DNA from: Kumtagia sp044326205
GTDB lineage: Bacteria; Pseudomonadota; Alphaproteobacteria; Rhizobiales; Rhizobiaceae
Length of the DNA: 64,000 nucleotides
Direction: 5' to 3'
NCBI RefSeq assembly: GCF_044326205.1
Contig: NZ_JBIRCY010000018.1
Span: 58,550 to 122,549 of the forward strand
In this document: positions 40,797 to 49,159 of the stretch, piece by piece
How positions within the stretch are numbered: position 1 is the stretch's first letter
How the letters are laid out: each line of letters opens with the position of its first letter
Made by a program: the position numbers and the translations under genes
Notes under the pieces: generated by a model
Database searches by the model: none
Told to the model about the DNA's origin: nothing
The model's input: only the letters and a program-made list of their open reading frames with translations

Positions 40797-42011
40797 ATGC
40801 TCTACCAGATCTACCAGATGCAGGAGGACATGATCGCGCCGGTCCGCTTGCTGGCCAATGCCATGCGCTCCTTCGCCGGCCCGGGCTTCTGGGGTTTGGG
40901 CAAAGACCTCGGCGCACGTTTCGCGGCGGCGCTGGAAATGATCTCGCGATACCAACTGACACACACGAGGCCGGATTTCGCTGTTTCGTCGGTGCGGAGC
41001 GGCAACCGCGACGTGCCGGTGACTGTGGAAACCGCCCTCGACCTGCCCTTCGGCAAGCTGCTGCATTTCTCCAAGGACATCGACACGGCGCAGCCCCGCG
41101 TTCTGGTGGTGGCGCCGCTGTCCGGACACTTCGCCACGCTGCTGCGCGGCACGGTCGAGACGCTGCTGCGCGATCACGACGTTTACATCACCGACTGGGC
41201 CAATGCCCGCGACGTACCTGTCGAGGCCGGCAGCTTCGGTGTCGAGGACCATATCGACTATATTATTCGTTTCCTCGAACATGTTGGCCCAGGCGCCCAC
41301 ATCCTCGCGGTCTGCCAGCCCTGCGTGCAGGCGCTGGCCGCCGTCGCCATCATGTCGGAGGACAGGCACCCGGCGACGCCGTTGTCGATGACGCTGATGG
41401 CCGGGCCGATCGATCCACGCGAGAGCCCGACCGAAGTCAACGAATTCGCGGTGGCGAAATCGCTCGCCTGGTTCCAGCGCTCGGTCATCGCCCGGGTGCC
41501 AACGCGCTATGCCGGTGGCGGTCGCCGCGTTTATCCGGGTTTCCTGCAACTCACTGCCTTCGTGGCGATGAACATCGACCGCCACCGCACCGCGCACAAG
41601 AAACTGTTCGAGAATCTGGCCAGGGGCGAGACAGCCGAGGCCGACAAGATAAAAACCTTCTACGACGAGTATTTCGCGGTGCTCGACCTGACGGAAGAAT
41701 TCTACATCGAGACCATCGACCGCATTTTCCAGAAAGCCGAACTCGCCACCGGCGACTTCACCTATCGCGGCCGCAAGGTCGATCCGGGCGCCATCCACCG
41801 CACCGCGCTGCTGACCGTCGAAGGAGGACGCGACGACATTTGCGCGCTCGGCCAGACCTCCGCCGCGCACGATCTCTGCCGCACGCTGCGCCCGCATCTG
41901 AAACGCCACCATTTGCAGGCCAATGTCGGCCACTACGGCGTCTTCAACGGCAAACGCTGGGAGCGCGAAATCTATCCGGTCGTGCGGAACATGATTTTAG
42001 CGATGGAGTAA
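40797..42011 (+). CDS. phaZ: Intracellular polyhydroxyalkanoate depolymerase PhaZ
   Basis: A 404-residue enzyme that mobilises stored polyhydroxybutyrate granules. It starts MLYQIYQMQEDMIAPVR, like known intracellular PhaZ, and has the alpha/beta-hydrolase core RVLVVAPLSGHFATLLRGTV, the nucleophile region ILAVCQPCVQALAA (Cys173 in the VCQP box) and the C-terminal VEGGRDDICALGQT...HYGVFNGKRWE with the probable Asp and His of the triad. The ribosome-binding site GGGGAGGAG is strong. PhaR-like sites upstream suggest control by PHA availability. Confidence 0.94.
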   Translation: MLYQIYQMQEDMIAPVRLLANAMRSFAGPGFWGLGKDLGARFAAALEMISRYQLTHTRPDFAVSSVRSGNRDVPVTVETALDLPFGKLLHFSKDIDTAQPRVLVVAPLSGHFATLLRGTVETLLRDHDVYITDWANARDVPVEAGSFGVEDHIDYIIRFLEHVGPGAHILAVCQPCVQALAAVAIMSEDRHPATPLSMTLMAGPIDPRESPTEVNEFAVAKSLAWFQRSVIARVPTRYAGGGRRVYPGFLQLTAFVAMNIDRHRTAHKKLFENLARGETAEADKIKTFYDEYFAVLDLTEEFYIETIDRIFQKAELATGDFTYRGRKVDPGAIHRTALLTVEGGRDDICALGQTSAAHDLCRTLRPHLKRHHLQANVGHYGVFNGKRWEREIYPVVRNMILAME

Positions 42012-42013
42012 CT

Positions 42014-42036
42014 GACCCTCCCCTCCAGGGAGGGTC
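42014..42036. terminator. Convergent stem-loop after phaZ
   Basis: A 9-bp perfect stem GACCCTCCC / GGGAGGGTC with loop CTCCA sits between the convergent phaZ and DUF2189 stops. No T-tract follows, so it may be a bidirectional 3'-end hairpin. Confidence 0.5.
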
Positions 42037-42045
42037 GAGGGCGCA

Positions 42046-42849
42046 TCATCCCTGCGGCGGCTCGACCACCTTCCGATACAAATGCCAGGTCGCATGGGCG
42101 AGCACCGGGATGACAATGATCAGGCCAGCGAAGACTGGTACCGAGCCGATGGCGAGCAGCAGGGCCACGATCAATCCCCAGGCGGCCAACATCACGGGAT
42201 TCGCCGCCACCGCCCGGAACGATGTCGCCATCGCCTCGTAGGCGCCAACATCGCGGTCGAGCAGCAGCGGGAAGGCGATGACCGTCGTGCACAGCACCAC
42301 CGCCGCGAAGACGAAGCCGACGAGACCGCCGACGATGATGAGTTGCCAGCCTTGCGACGTTGTCAGCACGTCGGAAAGGAAAGTCGTCAGCGAGGCGGGC
42401 GCCACGTTGCCGTAGATCGAAATGTAAATGGCGCGGGCTGCAAGCAGCCAGGCGATGAACATCACGAACAGGAAGAAGCCGACCGCCGCTATGGCCGGCA
42501 CGGCCGGTGAATGGCGCACGTCGAAAGCGTGATGCCAGGAGGTGTCAAGCCCGGCCTCGCGCCGCCGGCTGATCTCGTAGAGGCCGATGCCGGCGAATGG
42601 ACCGATGAGAGCAAAACCCGACATCAGCGGGAACAGCATCTGCAACGCGCCGTCGCCCGAGGTCCAGGCCGCCAGTACGACGCCGACCAGCGGATAGACG
42701 ATGCAGAGGAAGATGACATGCGACGGCTTGGCCATGAAGTCGTCAAAGCCACGCCGCAGCGCGTCGGTAAGGTCGGCGAAGCCGATCTTGCGGATATTGG
42801 GGTGGACGATCCTGTCGTCCGGGCCTGCGATGACATGAAAACCTGCCAA
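42046..42849 (-). CDS. DUF2189 integral membrane protein
   Basis: A 267-residue protein with a cytoplasmic N-terminus containing RKIGFADLTDALRRGFDDFMAKPSHVIFL, the DUF2189 hallmark, then about six transmembrane helices (FLCIVYPLVGVVLAAW, GFALIGPFAGIGLYEISRRREAG, AVGFFLFVMFIAWLLAARAIY and others). Function is unknown, though relatives sit near cytochrome oxidase genes. A TTG start at 42849 is proposed: GGAGGA lies seven bases upstream, whereas the in-frame ATG at 42918 would place that site inside the gene. Confidence 0.85.
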   Translation of the reverse strand: MAGFHVIAGPDDRIVHPNIRKIGFADLTDALRRGFDDFMAKPSHVIFLCIVYPLVGVVLAAWTSGDGALQMLFPLMSGFALIGPFAGIGLYEISRRREAGLDTSWHHAFDVRHSPAVPAIAAVGFFLFVMFIAWLLAARAIYISIYGNVAPASLTTFLSDVLTTSQGWQLIIVGGLVGFVFAAVVLCTTVIAFPLLLDRDVGAYEAMATSFRAVAANPVMLAAWGLIVALLLAIGSVPVFAGLIIVIPVLAHATWHLYRKVVEPPQG

Positions 42850-43012
42850 GACCGTTCCTCCTCTCGGGTTCGGATCGGTCGCGTCACGGCGGGCCGTGTG
42901 CTCAGGTCGGTCGGCCACGTCGAACGCGACCCATCATCGCTACTATAGCGCAATCGCCAGGATTTTCGCAGTGATTTGTTGTGAAGATACTGACGAATGC
43001 CGGAGCATCACC

Positions 43013-44095
43013 CTACCGGCCGAACGGCCGCACCGAAACGCCGCGCGGCAGGATCGCCAGAACCTTGAACAGGTCGCCCATCTGGTCCGGTCCGGCCAAC
43101 CGCTCGACGGCCGCGCGGATCTCGTCGCGCTTTGCCTCGTCAGCGTTGGCGCCCAGCACGCCCGCGCGTTCCAGCAGGCCGAGGCCGAGCAGGAACTGGC
43201 TCTGGGTCATCAGATACGCGTCCAGCCCGGCCGCCCGCGCTGTCGCGGCAAGCGCCGCAAAATCGACATGCGAGGTGAGGTCGGCCTCGCCGGGATTTTC
43301 CAGCACGTCCTCCGGCCGGTGTTTTCGCACCGCCTGCAGCGTGTCGCCGAAACCGGGCGCGAAGTGGCCGTAGTCGATGAACAGCCCCGCTCCGCCCTCT
43401 TCCGCGATGCGTTCGGCTATGGCCTGCATCAGTGCGGTGCGCGCCGGTGCGACCTCGAAGATCGTTCCCTCCACCGCCGCGTCGGCGCCCGGTGGCAGCA
43501 GCGACGGGTCGAGCGAGCCGGCTCCCGCCGTGAAGATCAGCCGGTCCTCCAGGTCGATCCCAATCATCCGCTCACGCCAGGCGCCGCCGGCATTGACGTA
43601 TTGTCGTGTCGGGATCGCATCGAACAGTTCGTTGCCGACGATGAGCAGCGGCCCCTCGGGCAGTTCGTCGACGCTCTTCACCCAGTCGAAGCGGCCGCCC
43701 GTTCCCTCCAGCGTCGTCGCCTGCGCCCAGCCGAGCTTCGGGCTGGTCTCGATCAGATGGAAACGCGCGGAAGGCCGCAGCGCCGGCTCAAGCTGGTCGA
43801 GCGTGCGCGCAATATCCTTGGCGAGCGTGCCGCGGCCCGGACCAATCTCGGCGATAACCGGATGCTCCGGCCGGCCCAGCGCCCGCCAGGCGAGCACCAG
43901 CCAGACGCCGATCGCTTCGCCGAACATCTGGCTAATCTCCGGCGCCGTGGTGAAGTCGCCCTCGCGCCCGAACGGATCGCGCGTCATGTAGTAGCCATGC
44001 GTCGGATCGGAGAGGCAGAGCGAAAAATATTCGGAAACGCTGATCGGCCCCAGCGCCTCGATGAGGTCGACGATGCGCGCTTTCAGCGTGTTCAT
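43013..44095 (-). CDS. MidA/NDUFAF7-family SAM-dependent methyltransferase
   Basis: A 360-residue class I methyltransferase (DUF185). It contains GPISVSEYFSLCLSDPTHGYYMTRDPFGREGDFTTAPEISQMFGE, the SAM-binding IAEIGPGRGTLAKDI, and the later VGNELFDAIPTRQYV and LFIDYGHF. The mitochondrial homologue NDUFAF7 symmetrically dimethylates an Arg of a complex I subunit, so a role in complex I assembly is plausible. The start at 44095 overlaps the lgt stop by four bases. The lgt-midA pair is a conserved alphaproteobacterial operon. Confidence 0.92.
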   Translation of the reverse strand: MNTLKARIVDLIEALGPISVSEYFSLCLSDPTHGYYMTRDPFGREGDFTTAPEISQMFGEAIGVWLVLAWRALGRPEHPVIAEIGPGRGTLAKDIARTLDQLEPALRPSARFHLIETSPKLGWAQATTLEGTGGRFDWVKSVDELPEGPLLIVGNELFDAIPTRQYVNAGGAWRERMIGIDLEDRLIFTAGAGSLDPSLLPPGADAAVEGTIFEVAPARTALMQAIAERIAEEGGAGLFIDYGHFAPGFGDTLQAVRKHRPEDVLENPGEADLTSHVDFAALAATARAAGLDAYLMTQSQFLLGLGLLERAGVLGANADEAKRDEIRAAVERLAGPDQMGDLFKVLAILPRGVSVRPFGR

Positions 44096-44943
44096 GCCGG
44101 GCGGAGCGCCTCGGCCGGTCTGGCCGTTGCCATCGCCCAGACACCCGCGAGCACCATGGGGACCGACAGGACCATGCCCATCGTTAACCAGCCGCCCAGG
44201 AGGTAGCCGAGCTGGGCGTCCGGCTCGCGGAAGAATTCGACGAAGATGCGGGCGCATCCGTAGAAGGCGACGAATGCGCCGGCGACAAAGCCAGGGGTCT
44301 TCAGCTTGAGGAAGACATGCGTGAGGATGCGCAACAGGATGAACAGCACCAGCCCTTCCAGCAGTGCTTCATAAAGCTGGCTCGGGTGACGCGTAAACGG
44401 CCCTCCATTGGGGAACTCGAATGCCCAGGGCACGTCGGTCGGTCTTCCCCACAGTTCCGAATTGATGAAGTTGGTGCAGCGCACCAGTCCCAGCGCCACC
44501 GGCACCCCGGCGGCGATCACGTCGAACATTGTCCAGACCCGGATGCCACGCGAGCGGGCGAACAGGATCATGGCGAGCGTCGTGCCGGCAAAGCCGCCGT
44601 GGAACGACATGCCGCCCTGCCAGACGGCAAAAATGTCGAGCGGGTTCTGCAGGTAGCGTGCGAAATCGTAGAAGAGCACGTAGCCGACCCGCCCGCCGAG
44701 CACGATGCCGATCGCCGCCCAGACGAGAAAGTCGTCGATGTCTTCCGGGCGCATCGGCCGCTCGCCATTGGCCCAAAGCCTTTCATCGGAAACCAGCCGC
44801 TTCGAATACCACCAGCCGAAGAGGATGCCGACGATGTAGGCGACGCCGTACCAGTGGATCGCCAGCGGTCCGAGGCGGACGATGACCGGGTCGATGTTGG
44901 GAAACGGCAGCGCCGCGAGCGGCAGGATAATGGAATCGATCAA
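44092..44943 (-). CDS. lgt: Prolipoprotein diacylglyceryl transferase Lgt
   Basis: Lgt attaches diacylglycerol to the lipobox cysteine of prolipoproteins in the inner membrane, the first step of lipoprotein maturation. The 283-residue product has the family motifs GPLAIHWYGVAYIVGILFGWW, the lipid-binding GGMSFHGGFAG, the signature GLVRCTNFINSELWGRPTD and RHPSQLYEALLEG, and about seven membrane helices. A TTG start (44943, giving MIDSIILPLAALPFPNIDPV) is proposed because it matches the conserved N-terminus; there is no suitable ATG. Partial overlap with midA implies co-transcription. Confidence 0.94.
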   Translation of the reverse strand: MIDSIILPLAALPFPNIDPVIVRLGPLAIHWYGVAYIVGILFGWWYSKRLVSDERLWANGERPMRPEDIDDFLVWAAIGIVLGGRVGYVLFYDFARYLQNPLDIFAVWQGGMSFHGGFAGTTLAMILFARSRGIRVWTMFDVIAAGVPVALGLVRCTNFINSELWGRPTDVPWAFEFPNGGPFTRHPSQLYEALLEGLVLFILLRILTHVFLKLKTPGFVAGAFVAFYGCARIFVEFFREPDAQLGYLLGGWLTMGMVLSVPMVLAGVWAMATARPAEALRPA

Positions 44944-45047
44944 GACGGTCTCGCGGCTGGCTTCGGAATGGCGCGGACCATGATGCAGCCTTTGGGCAGG
45001 GTCAAGGCAAGCGGTGGCATCGCTTGGGAGATGTGCCATAATAGGGA

Positions 45048-45704
45048 ATGCGTATAGAAAGCGACCTGGAACTTTGGCTGCGGTGGCATCTCTACAGAAA
45101 ACGAAAGCACTCCAAGAGGCGCGGCGCGATCTACCAATTCCGCCAATGCCTCTGGTCATTGCCGAAAGGGTCGGTTTGCATTGATTGTGGGGCGAATGTC
45201 GGCGACGTCACCGATTTGATGCGGCGCAAAGGGCTCCGCGTCATAGCCTTCGAGCCGGACTCGATTGCCATCGAGAGGCTCAGGTCCCGCTTCGGCAACG
45301 ATCCGGGCGTGACCATCATCGAAAAGGCCGTTGGCGCCAGCAGCAGGAAGGCGATGTTCTACCAGCGGCCCGGCGCTGGCGGAGACATAACGCAGACGGA
45401 AGGATCGTCCCTGGTCAAGAAGGATGCCCACTCGGATGGGGCCGTGGCCGAGATTGACGTGATCGACCTGCCTGCCTTCATCGCCGGCCTCGGTGAACCC
45501 GTGGCGCTGCTCAAGCTCGACATCGAGGGTGCGGAAGCCGAACTTCTGGAGGCCCTGCTGGATGCCGGGCTTCACAAGCGCATAGGCCAGATCTTCGTCG
45601 AGACGCATGAACGCTTCTCGCCGGAACTGGCCAGCAGGATCGAAGCCATACGCAACCGGATCCGGGCAGATAACATCACCAACATCAACCTCGACTGGAT
45701 GTGA
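45048..45704 (+). CDS. FkbM-family methyltransferase
   Basis: A 218-residue SAM-dependent methyltransferase: SVCIDCGANVGDVTDLMRRKG (SAM loop), RVIAFEPDSIAIERLRSRF, GASSRKAMFYQ and the FkbM signature LLKLDIEGAEAELLEALLDAG. FkbM proteins O-methylate sugars or polyketides; in rhizobia many modify surface polysaccharides. It is divergent from lgt with no glycan genes adjacent, so its acceptor is unknown. A terminator lies about 85 bp after the stop. Confidence 0.9.
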   Translation: MRIESDLELWLRWHLYRKRKHSKRRGAIYQFRQCLWSLPKGSVCIDCGANVGDVTDLMRRKGLRVIAFEPDSIAIERLRSRFGNDPGVTIIEKAVGASSRKAMFYQRPGAGGDITQTEGSSLVKKDAHSDGAVAEIDVIDLPAFIAGLGEPVALLKLDIEGAEAELLEALLDAGLHKRIGQIFVETHERFSPELASRIEAIRNRIRADNITNINLDWM

Positions 45705-45789
45705 GGCGCGAAACTTTCGATCTTCTGAAATCTGAGCAGCAGCCGACAGCCGCTGCAGCTCGAAAAACCGAAATGCAGGGCAGAAAACG

Positions 45790-45809
45790 CGAGCCTGAGC
45801 TCGTTTTTT
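45790..45809 (+). terminator. Terminator after the FkbM gene
   Basis: The short stem CGAGC-CTGA-GCTCG is followed by six T residues on the plus strand. The stem is only 5 bp but GC-rich, and it sits in the gap before the BMFP gene. Confidence 0.6.
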
Positions 45810-45898
45810 GCGCGGTTGGAGCTTGTGCTACACTGGCGTAGCAATCTTGCATTCACGACTATGCGTCATTACGTCGAAGGAAACGGAGGCTTTTCGCC

Positions 45899-46243
45899 AT
45901 GTCGACCGGACCGAACCGCATTCTCGACGAGTTCGCCAAGCTGATGACCGACGCCGCCGGCGCTGCCCAGGGTGTGCGACGCGAGGTCGAGACCGCCTTC
46001 AGGGGCCAGGCCGAGAAGATCCTCAACACGATGGACGTCGTCCAGCGCGAGGAGTTCGAGGCGGCGCGCGACATGGCGGTGAAGGCGCGCGCCGAGAACA
46101 AGAAGCTTACGGCCCGCATCGACGCGCTGGAGGCAAGGCTGGCTGTTCTGGAGGCGGATGCCGGCAAGATTCCTGGCGAGGAGCCACTGGAGGAGCCGAA
46201 AGGCAGGACCAGACGCACCGCCAAGACTGATCCCCAAAAATAA
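45899..46243 (+). CDS. BMFP/UbiK-like accessory protein
   Basis: The 114-residue product has the YqiC/BMFP domain: NRILDEFAKLMTDAAGAAQGVRREVETAFRGQ, then the coiled-coil VVQREEFEAARDMAVKARAENKKLTARIDALEARL. Gamma-proteobacterial UbiK (YqiC) is a membrane-binding trimer that helps ubiquinone synthesis; Brucella BMFP has membrane-fusogenic activity. Either role is possible here. The C-terminus adds a Pro/Glu/Lys-rich tail. It is monocistronic. Confidence 0.88.
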   Translation: MSTGPNRILDEFAKLMTDAAGAAQGVRREVETAFRGQAEKILNTMDVVQREEFEAARDMAVKARAENKKLTARIDALEARLAVLEADAGKIPGEEPLEEPKGRTRRTAKTDPQK

Positions 46244-46557
46244 TTCGTTAAAATTTTCCACAGCCGACTCGTCGAAAAAGCGCTTTCCCCTGAATCGCTT
46301 ATGCGGATTGCGTGAATCTTTTTCGCAACTGCTTTCCACAGGCCGGCGGCCCTCCCGATAAAAAGGGACTGGTCACGCGACTCCCGATCAATACACTGAA
46401 TTTGTTGCATGATTCGGGGCGGGATCATGCGCCGGCAGATGAGCCCGGCGCAGTATCGGTTACGCCAGCGTTTCTTGTTGGTCCGATCTGCGACGGACGT
46501 GCCCGCATCCAGCCGTTGCCGGACTTCCGGCGCACGGGGAACGACAGGATTAGCCTT
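46244..46557 (+). promoter_or_regulatory. Upstream region of the YbjN gene with clustered GANTC and DnaA-box-like sites
   Basis: No gene is seen in this 314-bp gap. Five GANTC sequences (46266, 46292, 46314, 46379, 46411), the CcrM methylation target, occur within 150 bp, although the motif is usually sparse in alphaproteobacterial genomes. TTTTCCACA (about 46253) fits a DnaA box (TTWTNCACA), and CTTTCCACA (about 46332) is one base off. The pattern suggests a cell-cycle-responsive promoter. Confidence 0.4.
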
Positions 46558-47058
46558 ATGGAACTGGTCGAACTCGACGTCGGACGTGATATCCACCCCG
46601 TCGATGTCATCGAACAAGTCGCGCATAACAACGACTGGGCGTTCGAGCGCACCGGCGACGACGAGATCGCCATCTCGGTCGTCGGCAGTTGGACCGACTA
46701 TCACGTCTCCTTCTCGTGGATGGAGGATTTCGAGGCGCTTCATCTCGCCTGCGCCTTCGACATCAAGGTTCCGGAAGCGCGCACGCTGGAGGTTATGCGG
46801 CTGCTGTCGCTGATCAACGAGCAACTGCTGTTCGGCCATTTCGACCTGTGGGAGCAGGAAGGCGCGATCATGTTCCGCCAATCGCTGCTGCTGGCTGGCG
46901 GTGTCGAGCCCTCCAGCCAGCAGGTCGAGGTGCTGCTCTCCAGCGCGCTGGAAGCCTGCGAATGTTATTTCCAGGCGTTCCAGTTCGTCGTCTGGTCGGG
47001 AACCTCGGCCAGGGACGCGCTCGCCGGCGTGCTGTTCGAGACGCAGGGCAACGCCTGA
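46558..47058 (+). CDS. YbjN domain protein
   Basis: A 166-residue soluble protein with the YbjN / type III secretion chaperone-like fold: HPVDVIEQVAHNNDWAFERTGDDEIAISVVGSWTDYHVSFSWMEDFEALHLACAFD, then LLSLINEQLLFGHFDLWEQEGAIMFRQ in outline. YbjN modulates motility, envelope and stress responses in enterobacteria by protein binding. The start at 46558 is the first Met after a weak AGGA site. A longer in-frame extension upstream has non-coding character. It is followed three bases later by csaA, so the two are one operon. Confidence 0.88.
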   Translation: MELVELDVGRDIHPVDVIEQVAHNNDWAFERTGDDEIAISVVGSWTDYHVSFSWMEDFEALHLACAFDIKVPEARTLEVMRLLSLINEQLLFGHFDLWEQEGAIMFRQSLLLAGGVEPSSQQVEVLLSSALEACECYFQAFQFVVWSGTSARDALAGVLFETQGNA

Positions 47059-47061
47059 GAC

Positions 47062-47421
47062 ATGCATGAGTCGGGGCCGGTCAGGCCGGAAATCACCTTC
47101 GCCGATTTCGACAAGGTCGACATCCGCGCCGGCACCATCGTCGAGGCCGAGCCCTATCCGGAAGCGCGAAAACCGGCGATCAAGCTGAAGATCGATTTCG
47201 GGCCGGCGATCGGCGTGAAGCGTTCGTCGGCGCAGATCACCAAATATTATGCGCCCGAGACGCTCGTCGGCAGGCAAGTCTTTGCCGTGGTGAACTTCCC
47301 GCCGCGCCAGATCGGAAAGTTCATGTCGGAAGTGCTGACGCTGGGCTTTCCTGACGAGGAAGGCGCGGTGGTGCTCGGCGCGATCGAACGGAAAGTGCCG
47401 GACGGCGGCCGGCTGTTCTGA
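47062..47421 (+). CDS. csaA: CsaA-type tRNA-binding protein
   Basis: A 119-residue OB-fold protein: ITFADFDKVDIRAGTIVEAEPYPEARKPAIKLKIDFG, then GVKRSSAQITKYYAPETLVGRQVFAVVNFPPRQIGKFMSEVLTLGF, diagnostic of CsaA and related to the methionyl-tRNA synthetase C-terminal domain. CsaA is a dimeric tRNA-binding protein with export-chaperone activity in Bacillus. The full-length match is good. It shares an operon with the YbjN gene (3-bp gap). Confidence 0.93.
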   Translation: MHESGPVRPEITFADFDKVDIRAGTIVEAEPYPEARKPAIKLKIDFGPAIGVKRSSAQITKYYAPETLVGRQVFAVVNFPPRQIGKFMSEVLTLGFPDEEGAVVLGAIERKVPDGGRLF

Positions 47422-47473
47422 ATCACGCCTTTTGGACGGCCTTTCGGCGGGACACCGCGATTGCCGCCTTCGC

Positions 47474-47818
47474 TCAAATATCCGGTGCGTTGCCGATCCG
47501 CTTCTTGAGTTCGATCGCCCATGCCCTGCCCTCGTCGCCGCCCCACAGCAGCCAGGCGACGTAGCCGGCCGACGGATTGGCGTCGTTGCCGAAATTCCTC
47601 GCCCGCTTGTCGACCTCGTGGCGAGCGAAATAGCTGACCATGCGGCGAATGACCGACGGCGCCAGCGGCCGGCGGGCAACCAGCTCCTTCGCCCGACCGA
47701 CGCCGATCTCGGTGCCGCCCCTACCGAATTTTTCGCGGTAGGCGAGACCGCGCGCGGCATTGTCGGCCACCACTTGCGGGCAAATCAGGTCGATCTCGTC
47801 TTCGTCGGCCTTGGACAT
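47474..47818 (-). CDS. Small conserved protein with a phage-associated WLLWGGD domain
   Basis: The 114-residue product starts MSKADEDEIDLICPQVVADN. It contains GRGGTEIGVGRAKELVARRPLAPSVIRRMVSYFARHEVDKR and PSAGYVAWLLWGGDEGRAWA in outline, a pattern seen in phage and phage-derived proteins, often as an extra domain. The start at 47818 has GGAGG five bases upstream. No other phage gene is adjacent, so it may be a domesticated fragment. The function is unknown. Confidence 0.75.
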   Translation of the reverse strand: MSKADEDEIDLICPQVVADNAARGLAYREKFGRGGTEIGVGRAKELVARRPLAPSVIRRMVSYFARHEVDKRARNFGNDANPSAGYVAWLLWGGDEGRAWAIELKKRIGNAPDI

Positions 47819-47975
47819 GAAGCCTCCAGAAAAATCTTCAGAGACGATACGAAACCCCCGACCGATCGGATGCGTCCGTGCTGAACGACAGGCGAGATCG
47901 CCGCCCGCCGGTTCCGCGGAACCACTCCCGCACCAGGCGATTTGTTGTCCACCGAAGGCAACGCAGGAAGCAACC

Positions 47976-49034
47976 ATGTTGAAGAGGGAAGGTCCGTCGC
48001 GTCCGGAACCGGCGGCAGCAGCAGAGGACGCATCGCTGAGCTATGTCAGCGACGAGGAACCAGGCATCCGGCGGCGCAAGTCCGGCAAGGGATTTTCCTA
48101 CCGGGACGCCAGCGGCAAGACCGTTTCCGACGCGAAAACCCTCGACCGCATTAGATATCTGGCGATCCCGCCGGCGTGGACCGACGTCTGGATCTCTCCC
48201 CGCGAAAAAGGCCATATCCAGGCGACCGGCCGCGATGCAAGGGGCCGCAAGCAATACCGCTATCACGAACGCTGGTCGCTCTGCCGCGACGAGGCGAAAT
48301 TCTCGAGCCTTGCGGCCTTCGCGGACGCTTTGCCGGAACTGCGCGCTCAGGTCGATACCGATCTGCGCCGCCACAATCTGCCGCGCGAAAAAGTCGTCGC
48401 CTCGATTGTCTGGCTGCTCGACAACACCATGATCCGGGTCGGCAACGCCGCCTATGCGCGCGACAACAAGAGCTTTGGCCTGACCACGCTGAAGAACCGG
48501 CATGTGGCCGTCGAAGGCTCGCGCCTGCGCTTCGCCTTCAAGGGCAAATCGAACAAGGAGTGGCGCATCCAGTTGGTCGACCGCCGCATGGCGAAGATCA
48601 TCCGGCTCGTCCAGGAACTGCCGGGCCAGCAACTGTTCCAATATGTCGACGCCGACGGCGAACGCCGAAAGCTCGGCTCGCAGGACATCAACGGCTACAT
48701 CCGCCAAGCCTGCGGCCAGGATTTCACGTCAAAGCATTTCCGCACCTGGGGCGGCACGATCCATGCCGCCTCGCTGTTTGCGGAGACGCCGGTGCCGGAA
48801 GCCGAGGCGACCCGCAAGCGCATCATGAACAGCGTGATCGACCTGGTCGCGGCAAGGCTGGGCAATACCCGCGCCGTCTGCCGCGCCTGTTACATCCATC
48901 CGCGTGTGCTGGCCAGTTGGGAGGAAGGACGGCTGGCCGGAGAACTGGCGCAGGCCCGCCGGTCCCGGCGCAAGGTGCCGGAAGGGCTGGACGAGGAGGA
49001 GGCGATGGTTCGCACCTGGCTTGCCGCGGGATAG
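47976..49034 (+). CDS. DNA topoisomerase IB
   Basis: A 352-residue poxvirus-type topoisomerase IB, which relaxes supercoils by nicking one strand through a 3'-phosphotyrosine. The N-terminal domain has GFSYRDASGKTVSDAKTLDRIRYLAIPPAW and RDARGRKQYRYHERW; the catalytic domain has NTMIRVGNAAYARDNKSFGLTTLKNRH, SKHFRTWGGT and the active-site Tyr306 in CRACYIHPRVL. Bacterial copies are widespread in rhizobia. It is divergent from the small phage-domain gene. It starts at 47976 after a GCAGGAAG site. Confidence 0.93.
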   Translation: MLKREGPSRPEPAAAAEDASLSYVSDEEPGIRRRKSGKGFSYRDASGKTVSDAKTLDRIRYLAIPPAWTDVWISPREKGHIQATGRDARGRKQYRYHERWSLCRDEAKFSSLAAFADALPELRAQVDTDLRRHNLPREKVVASIVWLLDNTMIRVGNAAYARDNKSFGLTTLKNRHVAVEGSRLRFAFKGKSNKEWRIQLVDRRMAKIIRLVQELPGQQLFQYVDADGERRKLGSQDINGYIRQACGQDFTSKHFRTWGGTIHAASLFAETPVPEAEATRKRIMNSVIDLVAARLGNTRAVCRACYIHPRVLASWEEGRLAGELAQARRSRRKVPEGLDEEEAMVRTWLAAG

Positions 49035-49159
49035 GTGTTTTGACACGCCGCCGCACCGAGGCGCCCCACCCACGCAGTTGGTAACGGACGCCCGCATGCG
49101 CATTGCTTCGCGGCTAAAAATGCCCGATATGCACGAAAAGATCGCGCTTGGGGGCAAGT

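Noticed and set aside
46244..46557. Possible replication origin (DnaA-box-like and GANTC sites)
   Set aside because: Only one box matches the consensus, there is no AT-rich unwinding element, and the usual alphaproteobacterial origin neighbours are absent; a regulated promoter is more likely.
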